Assembly: GCF_033878955.1 (NCBI RefSeq)
Contig: NZ_CP138858.1
Location: 4,553,001 to 4,617,000, forward strand
Direction of reading: 5' to 3'
DNA from: Coraliomargarita algicola
GTDB lineage: Bacteria; Verrucomicrobiota; Verrucomicrobiia; Opitutales; Coraliomargaritaceae
DNA: 64,000 nt
Shown here: in pieces, positions 1 through 8,515 of the stretch
Numbering within the stretch: position 1 is the stretch's first letter
Layout of the letters: the number at the start of each line of letters is the position of its first letter
Position numbers and translations under genes: made by a program
Notes under the pieces: model-generated
Told to the model about the DNA's origin: nothing
What the model saw: the letters and a program-made list of their open reading frames with translations, nothing else
Databases searched by the model: none

Positions 1-2
1 CA

Positions 3-419
3 CGTTCGACGCTGGAAGAGGCGCGTGAAGACATACGAAAGGGGCGAGACTCTTTGGAACAGCACTTTGGCTGTCCGGTATTGGGGTATGCCTATCCGGG
101 CGGTAGCTTTGACGAAGCGACAATGGCACTGGTCCGGGAAGCCGGTCACATTTACGGTCGAGTGGGCCGTTGGGTCGACCAAGTCTTTCCTCCTAAGGAC
201 CCGATGTCGTTCTTTCCCAGTTGCGATTTCAAAGACGATGATTTTTTAACTAAATTTGAGAGCGTTCAGCAGCGAGGCGGTGTCTTTTATTTCATGGGGC
301 ATAGCTATCAATTTATGAATGAAGCAGATTGGGAGGAATTTGAAAGAAGACTGGAATATTTAAACGCCGCTGGGGTCGAGTGGGTGGAGCTTCCTGATTT
401 GTTTGCCAGTCGGGCATAG
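3..419 (+). CDS. Polysaccharide deacetylase family protein, C-terminal part (5' end outside window)
   Basis: The reading frame is open from the first bases of the window, so the gene begins upstream; the TTG near 54 is only an internal codon. The 138 residues seen contain YAYPGGSFD followed by a helix and a C-terminal segment rich in aromatic and acidic residues. This matches the end of NodB-type carbohydrate esterase domains, where a YPxG motif lines the active site. The metal-binding D and H motifs would lie upstream and cannot be checked. Members deacetylate N- or O-acetylated glycans such as chitin, peptidoglycan or exopolysaccharide. It lies about 120 bases before a GH116-like gene on the same strand, so a role in the same glycan locus is possible but not shown. 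Confidence 0.75.
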   Translation, partial: RSTLEEAREDIRKGRDSLEQHFGCPVLGYAYPGGSFDEATMALVREAGHIYGRVGRWVDQVFPPKDPMSFFPSCDFKDDDFLTKFESVQQRGGVFYFMGHSYQFMNEADWEEFERRLEYLNAAGVEWVELPDLFASRA

Positions 420-486
420 TGGGCCCAGTTTGACGGGAGAATATTTGTATACCCTGACTAACGAGGACAGCTTTACTCGAATATTT

Positions 487-502
487 TCACTGATATAAGT
501 GA
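487..502. promoter_or_regulatory. Palindromic operator-like site upstream of the first GH116-like gene
   Basis: TCACTGATATAAGTGA is an imperfect 16-base palindrome with arms TCACT/AGTGA. A near copy lies at 63040-63055 before the symporter gene in the opposite orientation, with 18 of 19 matching bases over the extended motif. A TATAAT box at 526-531 follows. The site would then centre near -43, fitting an activator or repressor site. This is an inference from palindromy and position only. Confidence 0.35.
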
Positions 503-540
503 TAGTCGCTCTTCACGAATTGCTCTATAATGGCTGGTAA

Positions 541-3171
541 ATGGATACACTTAATACCCCTTCGGTCGCCCAGAGTAGTCGACGTGATTTTATTAAAGCC
601 TCTGGTTTAACTGCCGCCATGTTAATGGTCGGACGGATGAATGTGATGGCCGGTCCTTTTGAGGCGAAGGACTTCGACAAAATTATACCGGCGGATAAGA
701 AGCTGAGTGCTGACTGGATCAAGAGCCTCTACGCACGTGGACAAGCCACCACAGTGAAGGCGGGCAAGGTGGATTATATCGGCATGCCGATCAATGGTAT
801 GGGCACCGGGCAGGTCTATCTGAGTGGCGACGGCGAGCTGTGGTGCTGGAATCTGACCGCGGAGAAAGACAAGAAGCACACTCCCAAGGGGCTCCGTTAT
901 ATGAAACCCGATATGGCTCAGGCGCCTTCTGGGCAGGGCTTCGCGGTGAAAGTTAATGGCAAAGTGCACACGCTGGATTCGGCGGGCTTTCGCGATGTGA
1001 CTTTTACCAATCAATACCCGATGGCGCAGGTGGACTATGCGGACGAGGCGATTCCGGTGGGGGTGCAGTTGGAGGCCTATACACCTTTCATTCCTTTGAA
1101 CCGTGACGAGTCCAGCTATCCGGTCATTGTCATGCGTTATACGGTGACAAATCATTCCGCCAAGACGCAGGAAGTCGGCATCGCGGGCTGGATCGAAAAT
1201 CTCTGGGCCGGCAAGGGGGCCACGCAGAGTGTCTATCGTCCGCTTGAGGACATTGCGACAGTCGAGTGCTCGAGCGCGGGCAAGAATGGCAATGCCGTCG
1301 CACTTGGCGTTTTTGGTCAAGCGGCCGCAGACTTTGTTGAGGTCAATCAAGCGAAACCGGGGGCCGAAGCGGCCTTTACGGTGGGGAACTCTGACACCGA
1401 AGGGACGAGCCGCGCAGCCTCGATCGGTCGTCAGCTCAGCTTGAAGCCCGGCGAATCGCAGACGGTCTCTTTTGCCGTTTCCTGGCGGATTCCTCAGGTA
1501 AACTACGGCGTCGGTTTTGGTAAAAAGACCGCCCCCGGAAGCTATCACTATGCGACGCAGTGGCCGACTGCGGCGGATGCGGCGGCGCAAGTCGCGAGTC
1601 GTGAAACGGAGCTCTATGGCACCACCAAGCAATGGACCGATACCTGGTATGATTCCAGCCTGCCGTATTGGTTCTTGGAGCGCGCCTTTATCCCAATCGA
1701 CTGCATGCAGACTCAGATGGTGCAGCGTGTCTATGCCAAGGGAGAGACAGAGGATATTTACAACATGGAAGAGGGGGTGCGCTGTTGTCCGGGCAACTGT
1801 ACCCACGTGTGGAATTACGCGCAAGGGCTCGCGCGAATCTTTCCCGAGATCGAGCGCGAATGCCGCGATCGCATCGAGTATGGCCGAGGCTTCGATCCGA
1901 AGAATGGTATGATCTTTTTCCGCTATTCCATGAAGGATGGCGCGAGAGGGCGCGACGACGCGCTCGATGGCACCTGCGGCACCATTATTCGTGTGCTGCG
2001 TGAGAGTCAAATGACGACTGACTACAGCTTCCTCGCCAGCATTTGGGATCGGGTGAAGCTTTCGATGGACTTTGTCATTAAGGAATGGGATGCCGATGAA
2101 GACGGGATTCTCTCTGGCGCCCAGCACAATACACTGGACGAACCTTGGTACGGCAAGGTGCCTTGGTTGATCAACGTCTACCACGCCGCGCTCAAGGCTT
2201 CGGCGGTGATGGCGCGTCAGATGGATCAGCCGGCAGTCGCGGAGCGCTATGAGCGAATCGTCGCCAAGGGCGCACCGAAGATGGTGAAAGAGCTGTGGAA
2301 TGAGGAATTCGGCTACTTCGTGCATATTCCGCCACAGGATGAGACTCAAATGCACGGCTCGACTAACGGTTGCCACATCGACCAAGTGCTCGGGGACAGC
2401 TGGTTGTATGAAATCGGACTCGATCCGATCTTGCCACGGGAGAAGACACGCAAGGCCTTACAGGCACTCTGGAAGTATAACTTTACGCCCGATGTTGGAG
2501 CCTTTCGCAAAGTGATGACGAACGGCCGTTGGTATGCCGGACCCGGTGATGCGGGCTTGGTCATGACTAGTTTTCCACATGGCAAAATTGAGCCAAAGAG
2601 CGGTAACGAAAATTACGCCGGCTACCTGAACGAATGTATGACAGGCTTCGAGTGGCAGGTCGCCGCGCACATGTTGCGGGAAGATATGATCGAAGAGGCC
2701 ATGGCGATTGGTAAAGCGATCTACGACCGCTACTCGGCGGATAAGCGCAATCCCTACAACGAAATCGAATGCTCGGATCACTACTCACGTGCCATGGCCA
2801 GTTATGGCACTTACTTGGCTGCCTGTGGATATCGCTACGATGGTCCCGAAGCGAAGTTGGGCTTTGGGCCGAAATTGAGTCCGGAAGATTTCAAGGCCGC
2901 CTTCACGACCGCCGAAGGCTGGGGCCGCTTCACGCAGAAGGTGGAGGGAGGCCAGCAGAACGCTGTGCTCGAAGTCGGCTACGGTCGTTTGCACTTGAAG
3001 GAGTTTAGCTTGGATCAAGTCAAGGGCACGAAGGCGCAGAGTGCGACGGTTGCTGTAAACGGTCAGCCCGTGGAGGCGCGTTTTCAGATGGTGGACGGTT
3101 GCTACGTTTTGAAATTTGAATCAGGCATCACCATCCAGAAGGGAGAAAGCTTACAGGTCTCGCTGGTTTAA
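541..3171 (+). CDS. GH116-like (GBA2/DUF608) glycoside hydrolase, Tat-exported
   Basis: 876 residues resembling the bile-acid beta-glucosidase GBA2 / DUF608 (GH116) family, retaining enzymes that cleave beta-glucosides, xylosides or related glycans. The N-terminus has a twin-arginine signal (SSRRDFIKASG, then a hydrophobic stretch), so export in folded form is expected. An N-terminal beta domain (about residues 60-330) precedes an alpha/alpha barrel. Conserved blocks shared with the paralogue at 15609-18254 include EEGVR (E411, likely nucleophile), CTHVW, QHNTLD (D533, likely acid/base) and NPYNEIECSDHY. Residue roles are inferred by analogy to characterised GH116 enzymes. A TATAAT box starts 15 bases before the ATG and no Shine-Dalgarno is visible, so translation may be near-leaderless. 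Two sulfatase genes follow within 100 bases, suggesting a sulfated substrate. Substrate unknown. Confidence 0.85.
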   Translation: MDTLNTPSVAQSSRRDFIKASGLTAAMLMVGRMNVMAGPFEAKDFDKIIPADKKLSADWIKSLYARGQATTVKAGKVDYIGMPINGMGTGQVYLSGDGELWCWNLTAEKDKKHTPKGLRYMKPDMAQAPSGQGFAVKVNGKVHTLDSAGFRDVTFTNQYPMAQVDYADEAIPVGVQLEAYTPFIPLNRDESSYPVIVMRYTVTNHSAKTQEVGIAGWIENLWAGKGATQSVYRPLEDIATVECSSAGKNGNAVALGVFGQAAADFVEVNQAKPGAEAAFTVGNSDTEGTSRAASIGRQLSLKPGESQTVSFAVSWRIPQVNYGVGFGKKTAPGSYHYATQWPTAADAAAQVASRETELYGTTKQWTDTWYDSSLPYWFLERAFIPIDCMQTQMVQRVYAKGETEDIYNMEEGVRCCPGNCTHVWNYAQGLARIFPEIERECRDRIEYGRGFDPKNGMIFFRYSMKDGARGRDDALDGTCGTIIRVLRESQMTTDYSFLASIWDRVKLSMDFVIKEWDADEDGILSGAQHNTLDEPWYGKVPWLINVYHAALKASAVMARQMDQPAVAERYERIVAKGAPKMVKELWNEEFGYFVHIPPQDETQMHGSTNGCHIDQVLGDSWLYEIGLDPILPREKTRKALQALWKYNFTPDVGAFRKVMTNGRWYAGPGDAGLVMTSFPHGKIEPKSGNENYAGYLNECMTGFEWQVAAHMLREDMIEEAMAIGKAIYDRYSADKRNPYNEIECSDHYSRAMASYGTYLAACGYRYDGPEAKLGFGPKLSPEDFKAAFTTAEGWGRFTQKVEGGQQNAVLEVGYGRLHLKEFSLDQVKGTKAQSATVAVNGQPVEARFQMVDGCYVLKFESGITIQKGESLQVSLV

Positions 3172-3223
3172 GAGATTTGTATTCTTTAATGATGCAGTGC
3201 TTTGTCCATGCTCGAACGGCTGG

Positions 3224-3241
3224 CGGGACAGGAGTGTCCCG
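3224..3241. repeat. Short intergenic palindrome
   Basis: CGGGACA, a four-base loop and TGTCCCG form a perfect 7-base-pair hairpin between the GH116-like gene and the first sulfatase. No T-run follows, so it is not an intrinsic terminator. A near copy lies at 6152-6169. Confidence 0.6.
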
Positions 3242-3272
3242 TCTCCTTTTTGGGGCTGATTGGAAACGGATC

Positions 3273-4712
3273 ATGAACAAATTTATCAAATTCAATCTGC
3301 TAGTATGGGGGCTATTGCTGGCCACGGTTTGCAGTGCGGCAACGAAGCCAAATGTCGTGATCATTCTGACCGATGATCAGGGCTACGCCGACCTCGGCTG
3401 CTTTGGTGGGGATCATGTGCAGACGCCGCGCATCGATCGCATGGCAGAGGAGGGGGCCAAGCTGACTAGTTTCTATGTGGCGGGCTCGGTGTGCACGCCT
3501 TCGCGGGCGGCATTGATGACGGGGAGCTATCCCAGACGGATCGGTTTGGCGGGTGGCGTTTTTCTTGCCGCCGACCACCATGGCTTGCACCCGGATGAAA
3601 TCACCCTCGCCGAACTGATGAAGTCTGCGGGCTACGCTACGGGGATGTTTGGTAAGTGGCATCTCGGGGATCAACCAGAGTTTTTACCGACGCGTCAGGG
3701 CTTTGATGAATTCTTTGGCCTGCCTTACAGTCATGATATTCATCCCTATCATACCAATCCCAAGCACCATTTCCCGCCGCTGCCTTTGATGGAAATGGAG
3801 ACCGTGCTCGAAGCGGAGCCTGATGCGGATTACTTGACCCAACGGATCACCCAGCGTGCGGTCGACTTCATCGGGCGTCATAAAGACGAGGCCTTTTTCC
3901 TCTATGTGCCGCATCCGGCACCGCATCGCCCGATCCATATGTCACCGGCATTTATGCAACAGGCGCCGGAGGCCATTCTCGCGAAGCTGAAAAATGAAAC
4001 CGGCGTCGATTACAAGACCCGCGATAAGCTTTACAATTATGCGATTCGCGAGATCGACTGGTCGGTGGGGCAGATTCTCGATGCCTTGAAAGCGAATGGT
4101 GTCGATGAAAACACCGTGGTGATTTTCACCTCGGACAACGGACCTTCGGTCGGACATGCCGAGCCCTACAGTGGCAAGAAGGGGAGTAGTTTCGAAGGCG
4201 GGCAACGTGTGCCGACAGTGATTCGCTGGCCGGGGACGATTCCGGCCGCGCAGACAAATGACGAGCTAATGACAGCCATGGATTTGCTGCCGACCTTCGC
4301 CAAGCTGGCAGGGGCGGAACTGCCGGACGATCGCGTGATTGATGGAAAAGACATTCTACCCGTGCTGACTGAAAATGCCCGCAGCCCACACGACGTTTTT
4401 TTCTATTACAAGGGCGACGATCTCAAGGCCGTCCGCTCGGGACCGTGGAAATTACATCTCGGTAAAGTGAATGGAAAAGACAAGGCCCGTCGTGGCAAAG
4501 GATCGAGCTCACCGATTATGGCTTTGTATCGTCTCGATGAAGATCCGGCCGAGCGTCATAACTTATTCAACGCACAGCCCGAAATCGCTGAGCAACTCCA
4601 GGCACATGCCGAAGCCTTCGAGCTCGAACTTAAACAGAACAGTCGACCCGTTGGATGGGTGGACGAGGCTCATCCGCTGACCCTGCTAAAGTCATCAACC
4701 TCTATCGAATGA
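3273..4712 (+). CDS. Sulfatase (Cys-type, family S1), secreted
   Basis: 479 residues from the ATG at 3273, chosen because it begins a clear signal peptide (hydrophobic core ending at SAA). The open frame extends upstream to a TTG at 3177, but that part looks like non-coding leader containing a hairpin. The formylglycine signature CTPSRAALMTG places the modified cysteine at residue 74. Further alkaline-phosphatase-fold motifs are TDDQGYADLG (metal aspartates), GKWHLG, HPAPHRP and TSDNGP. Such enzymes hydrolyse sulfate esters of glycans after the cysteine is oxidised by a formylglycine-generating enzyme; a candidate is at 30108-31085. The stop overlaps the next gene in an ATGA, implying translational coupling with a second sulfatase. 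The sulfatase subfamily was not determined. Confidence 0.93.
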   Translation: MNKFIKFNLLVWGLLLATVCSAATKPNVVIILTDDQGYADLGCFGGDHVQTPRIDRMAEEGAKLTSFYVAGSVCTPSRAALMTGSYPRRIGLAGGVFLAADHHGLHPDEITLAELMKSAGYATGMFGKWHLGDQPEFLPTRQGFDEFFGLPYSHDIHPYHTNPKHHFPPLPLMEMETVLEAEPDADYLTQRITQRAVDFIGRHKDEAFFLYVPHPAPHRPIHMSPAFMQQAPEAILAKLKNETGVDYKTRDKLYNYAIREIDWSVGQILDALKANGVDENTVVIFTSDNGPSVGHAEPYSGKKGSSFEGGQRVPTVIRWPGTIPAAQTNDELMTAMDLLPTFAKLAGAELPDDRVIDGKDILPVLTENARSPHDVFFYYKGDDLKAVRSGPWKLHLGKVNGKDKARRGKGSSSPIMALYRLDEDPAERHNLFNAQPEIAEQLQAHAEAFELELKQNSRPVGWVDEAHPLTLLKSSTSIE

Positions 4713-6136
4713 ATTTTATTATGAGAACCCGATCATTCATCGTCTTAGCGAGTGCCCTCTGCTTGGCACCCCTTTTGGCTGTCGCAGCGAAACAGTCCGC
4801 TGTGGCTAGTCAGTCGAAGCCCAATATCATCCTGATCTTTGCTGACGACCTCGGTTACGGAGATTTGGGATGCTATGGCGGATCTGTGGCGACGCCGACC
4901 CTCGATCGTCTGGCGGCCGAGGGCTTGCGTGCCACGGATTGCCTGGTGGCTGCCAATGTCTGTGGGCCTTCGCGCGCGGCACTGATGACCGGGCGCTATC
5001 CCATGCGGGCGGGACATCCCATATCAAGGCATGATACACCGAAGTATGCGGCATATGGCATTGCCCCAGAGGAAGTGACGATGGCGGAACTGCTCAAATC
5101 GGCGGGCTATTACACTAAGATTGTGGGGAAGTGGCACCTAGGCTTTCATGTCGAAGGTTCGCATCCGCTCGATGCCGGCTTCGATGACTACCTCGGCCTG
5201 CACAGTAACTTCGTGCCGCAGATCGATGACGCCACCACGCTGTATCATAATCACGACGTCGTGGAAAAGGACATCGCCTTTGAAAAAGTCACCCAACGCT
5301 ACACAGACGAGGTCGTTGACTTTATTCAGGGCGAGCATGAGGCACCGTTCTTCATCTACTTCGCGCATCATATTGCACATAGCCCCATCTTGCCCAGTCA
5401 GCCGTTTAAAGGCAGTTCCGGGATCAAAGGACGCGAGGGGAATTACGCTGATTTCGTTCTGGAATTAGATGCGAGCGTCGGGCGCGTGCGTGAGGCCGTG
5501 GAGGCCGCTGGCCTGGCCGAGAACACACTGATCGTGTTTCTCTCCGACAACGGGCCGGCGCGGGACGGTTCAGCCAAGCCCTTGCTCGGGGGTAAATACG
5601 TCACGATGGAAGGGGGCCACCGTGTGCCCGCCATTTTCAATTGGCCGGGGCAGATCCCTGCGGGACAGGTATCCGATGCGATGATTAGCAGCATGGATTT
5701 GCTGCCCACCTTTGCCGGGCTGGCGGGGGCGGCACTCCCACAGAATGTCACACTCGACGGAACGAATATTTTCGATCTGTTGAGCGGAAAAACAGAGCAA
5801 AGCCCGCGGGATTATTTTTACTATTACAACGGCGTGCACCTGCAGGCGGTGCGTAATGAGAAGTGGAAACTGCACTTCCCGAGGACCGCGAAGGAGCAAC
5901 CGTATTGGGCCAAGAAAGATAGTGGCCAGCGGGTGTATACGACCTTGAAACAGCCGCTCCTGTTTCGGATGGATTCGGACGCTGGTGAAAAAAAGAACGT
6001 CTATGCGCAGCATCCGGAAATCGTCGCAGAGTTGAGCAAAGTGGCCGATCGCGCTCGCGCGGAACTCGGGGATATTGATCGTAACGGCTCCGACCAACGG
6101 CCGCATGGACTCGAGAATCCGCAGGATAAAAAATAA
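4709..6136 (+). CDS. Sulfatase (Cys-type, family S1), secreted
   Basis: 475 residues from the ATG at 4709, which overlaps the stop of the previous sulfatase by four bases; a second ATG at 4721 is also possible. A signal peptide precedes KPNIILIFADDLGYGDLG. The signature CGPSRAALMTG gives a formylglycine cysteine near residue 85. GKWHLGFH, HHIAHSP and LSDNGP complete the metal and sulfate site. Length is normal for secreted S1 sulfatases. It differs clearly from the neighbour in loops and C-terminus, so the pair may remove sulfates from different positions of one substrate (inference). The following spacer carries small palindromes and a foldback element. Confidence 0.93.
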   Translation: MNFIMRTRSFIVLASALCLAPLLAVAAKQSAVASQSKPNIILIFADDLGYGDLGCYGGSVATPTLDRLAAEGLRATDCLVAANVCGPSRAALMTGRYPMRAGHPISRHDTPKYAAYGIAPEEVTMAELLKSAGYYTKIVGKWHLGFHVEGSHPLDAGFDDYLGLHSNFVPQIDDATTLYHNHDVVEKDIAFEKVTQRYTDEVVDFIQGEHEAPFFIYFAHHIAHSPILPSQPFKGSSGIKGREGNYADFVLELDASVGRVREAVEAAGLAENTLIVFLSDNGPARDGSAKPLLGGKYVTMEGGHRVPAIFNWPGQIPAGQVSDAMISSMDLLPTFAGLAGAALPQNVTLDGTNIFDLLSGKTEQSPRDYFYYYNGVHLQAVRNEKWKLHFPRTAKEQPYWAKKDSGQRVYTTLKQPLLFRMDSDAGEKKNVYAQHPEIVAELSKVADRARAELGDIDRNGSDQRPHGLENPQDKK

Positions 6137-6151
6137 TTGCTGGCATGGGGG

Positions 6152-6169
6152 CGGGACAAAAGTGTTCCG
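6152..6169. repeat. Short intergenic palindrome
   Basis: CGGGACA, AAAG loop, TGTTCCG: near copy of the hairpin at 3224-3241, with one G-T pair. It lies just after the second sulfatase, with no T-run. Confidence 0.5.
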
Positions 6170-6195
6170 ACTCATGTGCGAAGTTATCACAATGG

Positions 6196-6399
6196 GAGCA
6201 TGGACAGAATGGCACGGACTTGAGTCGCTTCATCGAGAATATCAGCAAGTGACGATGCATGTAAAACGTAGGGCTGCCACTTGTGGCACGCCGCATAGAA
6301 TATAGCTGCCGAGCCACTTCTCAGACGCGGTCTTCACAAGTGAAGCCCCTACAATTTTAGCATCAAAGCGCTTAAGTCCGTGCCATTCGAGCATGGACA
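6196..6399. mobile_element. MITE-like foldback element with flanking direct repeats
   Basis: The 11-mer GAGCATGGACA occurs at 6196-6206 and 6389-6399. Immediately inside are inverted arms: 6207-6230 (beginning GAATGGCACGGACTT) and 6366-6388 (ending AAGTCCGTGCCATTC). The interior continues as an imperfect inverted repeat containing hairpins TGCCAC-TT-GTGGCA (6275-6288) and CTTCAC-AA-GTGAAG (6332-6345). There is no coding capacity. Direct repeats outside terminal inverted repeats are the expected footprint of a non-autonomous transposed element of about 182 bases. The right-hand direct repeat lies in another palindrome, ATGGACA-CT-TGTCCAT (6393-6408), which may have been the target. No transposase is seen nearby. 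Confidence 0.6.
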
Positions 6400-6423
6400 C
6401 TTGTCCATTAACTAAAAACGAAT

Positions 6424-7348
6424 ATGAACTTACTATTTAAAATTAAGCTATTTCTTTTTGGGTTTTTGTTGGCCGCCGTCTGCATTGCGCGTGCCGATCA
6501 GCCCCTTCGGCAGGCTCAGGACAGGCCCAACGTGATCTTCATTCTCATGGATGATATGGGCTACAGCGATGTGAGTTGCTATGGTGCGACGAAGGTGAGC
6601 ACACCCCATATTGACCGCATGGCAGCGGAGGGGATGCAGTTTACCGATTTTCATACGGGCGCCTCGATTTGTTCGCCCGCACGTGCAGCTTTTATGACGG
6701 GCGCGTATCCGCAACGGAACGGTCTTTATATGGGGATCAACCCCAAGCGTGAAGCACACTGGTTCCTCGGTCTGAACCCCGATGAGATCACGATCGCCGA
6801 GCAATTCAAGCAACAGGGCTACACCACCGCAATAGTGGGCAAGTGGCACCTCGGTATGCAGGAGCCCTTCCTCTACTGGCACCAAGGCTTAGATCACTAC
6901 TACGGTGCGCCTGAAAACATGGGGCATGACAAGCGCTTTTATGATGAGCGGGAAGTCATCTACAAAAACACGCCGCTGGCCAAGCTGACCGAGCTCTACA
7001 CCGCGCGCATGGTGAAGTATATCGAAGACTTCACCCGTTCGGCTCGCTCAGGGCAGGGGGCTTCGCCTTTCTTCATTTATTTCGCGCACAACTATCCGCA
7101 CACGCCGTATCAAGCCGGTCCTAAATTCCGAGGCTCTTCCAAAGATGGCATGCGCCGAGCAAACCCGCGAGAAGCTGGGCGAATACATGAAGCGTGGCAG
7201 TGAACAACGTGCGACCGGAACTCTGTTCCCCGAAGTGCCCATCTTAAGCAACCATACGACGGACTGGGCGAACTTGTCCGATGCGGAAAAAGGTCGCGCC
7301 AAAACGGAGTATAAAGGTAGTCATCGCGCCAAGAAGAAAAAGAAATAG
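6424..7348 (+). pseudogene. Broken sulfatase (N-terminal half joined out of frame to a short C-terminal remnant)
   Basis: The first 259-codon frame (6424-7203) starts with a signal peptide and has sulfatase motifs: MDDMGYSDVSCYG, CSPARAAFMTG (formylglycine cysteine), GKWHLG and HNYPHTP. It derails after FRGSSKDG near 7145-7150. A second frame (from about 7145 to 7348) looks like a short sulfatase C-terminus ending in a lysine-rich tail. Roughly 180 residues, including the DNG metal motif, are missing compared with its neighbours, so the product should be inactive. Two near-identical stretches of about 25 bases (6502-6526 and 7034-7058) appear inserted in frame in this gene. An assembly collapse is an alternative to a true deletion. 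Confidence 0.75.
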
Positions 7349-7524
7349 GCGTCAGTGAGCCGCCTTAGCAGCAGGGTGTTTGCGGTTGTTGCGTGTGACG
7401 AAGGTCTGCCGGAGATGGCGTAGCAAATGCCCTTTGGGTGCTTTAGACGCAGTTTGGATTGGAAGTTGCGGTGTTGAGCTGAACGCGGGCTGAAGCACCG
7501 CGCCACGTTGGGGGCGTTCGCAGA

Positions 7525-8187
7525 CTATTCGTTCGGTTTGAATATACCGCTCTGGTAGGCTTTGGCGACGGCAGCCGGTGCGTTGTTCGCATTGAGTTTC
7601 TTATAGATGTGTCCGACGTGGAAATCCACGGTCTTGGGACTGATGTTTAGTTCGCCGGCGATTTGTTTCTGAGGTAGACCGTCTGCCATCAGGGTAAGGA
7701 TTTCCATTTCGCGGCGCGACAGGATGGATTGTTGCTTCGTCAGGCTCTTGGCGAGTTTCTGGCTGTCCAAAATATAGCGAGCCATGACAGGGTCGAGTGA
7801 GGCCCCGCCATCCATGACTGTCCGGATGCCTTGGGTGATTTGATCTAGGGAGGACTCTTTTAGAAGGTAGCCGACCGCGCCGGACTGTATGGCTGAGAGA
7901 ATATCGCTTTCTTTCTCGGATTCAGTTAAGACGATGATCTCCGTCTCTGGGGCATAAGCTTTGAACCGAGGAATGGCTTCCAAGCCAGTAATGCCTGGCA
8001 TGTTCAGGTCGAGTAAGAGCAGGTCGGGCAGTTCTGACTCAGATAAACCTTTGAGCGAACGTAAGGCGGCGTCTGCCGTCGTGAAGCGACCTGCGATTTC
8101 GATATCCGGTTCATCGCTCAGTCCGAACGCGACCACGTCCTGATAGGCTGGACTGTCTTCGACCAAGAGTATTCTGATTTGTGTCAT
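7525..8187 (-). CDS. NarL/FixJ-type response regulator
   Basis: 220 residues. The receiver domain (about 1-125) has the acidic pair EDS, phosphorylatable D60 in LLLDLNMPG, the switch threonine in VLTESE and lysine in LLKES. The LuxR-type helix-turn-helix (about 150-215) contains LSRREMEILTLMADG and SPKTVDFHVGHIYKKL, so it should bind DNA when phosphorylated. The sensor kinase at 8516-10544 is upstream on the same strand and is the likely partner. Its spacer carries a CTAGG-N6-CCTAG module also found before the PEP-CTERM gene at 10768. Autoregulation and control of the neighbouring glycan genes are plausible inferences. Confidence 0.92.
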   Translation of the reverse strand: MTQIRILLVEDSPAYQDVVAFGLSDEPDIEIAGRFTTADAALRSLKGLSESELPDLLLLDLNMPGITGLEAIPRFKAYAPETEIIVLTESEKESDILSAIQSGAVGYLLKESSLDQITQGIRTVMDGGASLDPVMARYILDSQKLAKSLTKQQSILSRREMEILTLMADGLPQKQIAGELNISPKTVDFHVGHIYKKLNANNAPAAVAKAYQSGIFKPNE

Positions 8188-8515
8188 TAAGGAGCAGGGT
8201 GGAAATGAATTCGTGCACTCGTTCGGTAGGGGCGCGGTATTTTTAGCTAACGGGCAGCTTTTACTTTACAGAGTCGCATATGAATAACCAGCGTTTTTAG
8301 GGAAACTAGGAAAATTCCTAGCTGCTAGCATCTCTCTGGGCCCGATTTTCTGTTCAAGGGATATTCAGGGGCGGGAGTTCCGCCGTATCGTTTCGTGCGG
8401 CTCAATGCCCTTGCGCATTTTATCATGAGCGATTCACTTCCCAATCTGCCCCTTGAGCGGCACTGATCTCAAATTTTACTTTCGTCGCATTGTTCTAAAG
8501 CGCATTCTCCATTGC
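8188..8515. other. Intergenic spacer between response regulator and sensor kinase
   Basis: 328 bases without a convincing gene on either strand. The only structured element seen is the conserved module at 8285-8335. Its length suggests that the regulator has its own promoter rather than depending on read-through from the kinase gene. Confidence 0.6.
8285..8335. promoter_or_regulatory. Conserved regulatory module with CTAGG-N6-CCTAG palindrome (copy 1)
   Basis: The palindrome CTAGG-AAAATT-CCTAG lies at 8306-8321, flanked by AACCAG upstream and CTAGC/CATCTCTC downstream. About 40 of 50 bases match a second copy at 10648-10697. Copy 1 is about 120 bases before the response-regulator start. Conservation extends beyond the palindrome, suggesting a promoter plus operator. 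Binding by the adjacent LuxR-type regulator is an inference. Confidence 0.55.

Noticed and set aside
526..531. TATAAT as a leaderless promoter of the first GH116-like gene
   Set aside because: The -10-like box fits a start near 538, but no matching -35 element is seen at 503-508; noted only as possible.
622..2385. Long minus-strand open frame (587 codons) opposite the first GH116-like gene
   Set aside because: Shadow of the real gene: no recognisable domain, arginine- and histidine-rich composition, and the plus-strand frame has clear family motifs.
3177..3272. Upstream extension of the first sulfatase from a TTG
   Set aside because: It places a hairpin-containing spacer in the protein; the ATG at 3273 begins a proper signal peptide.
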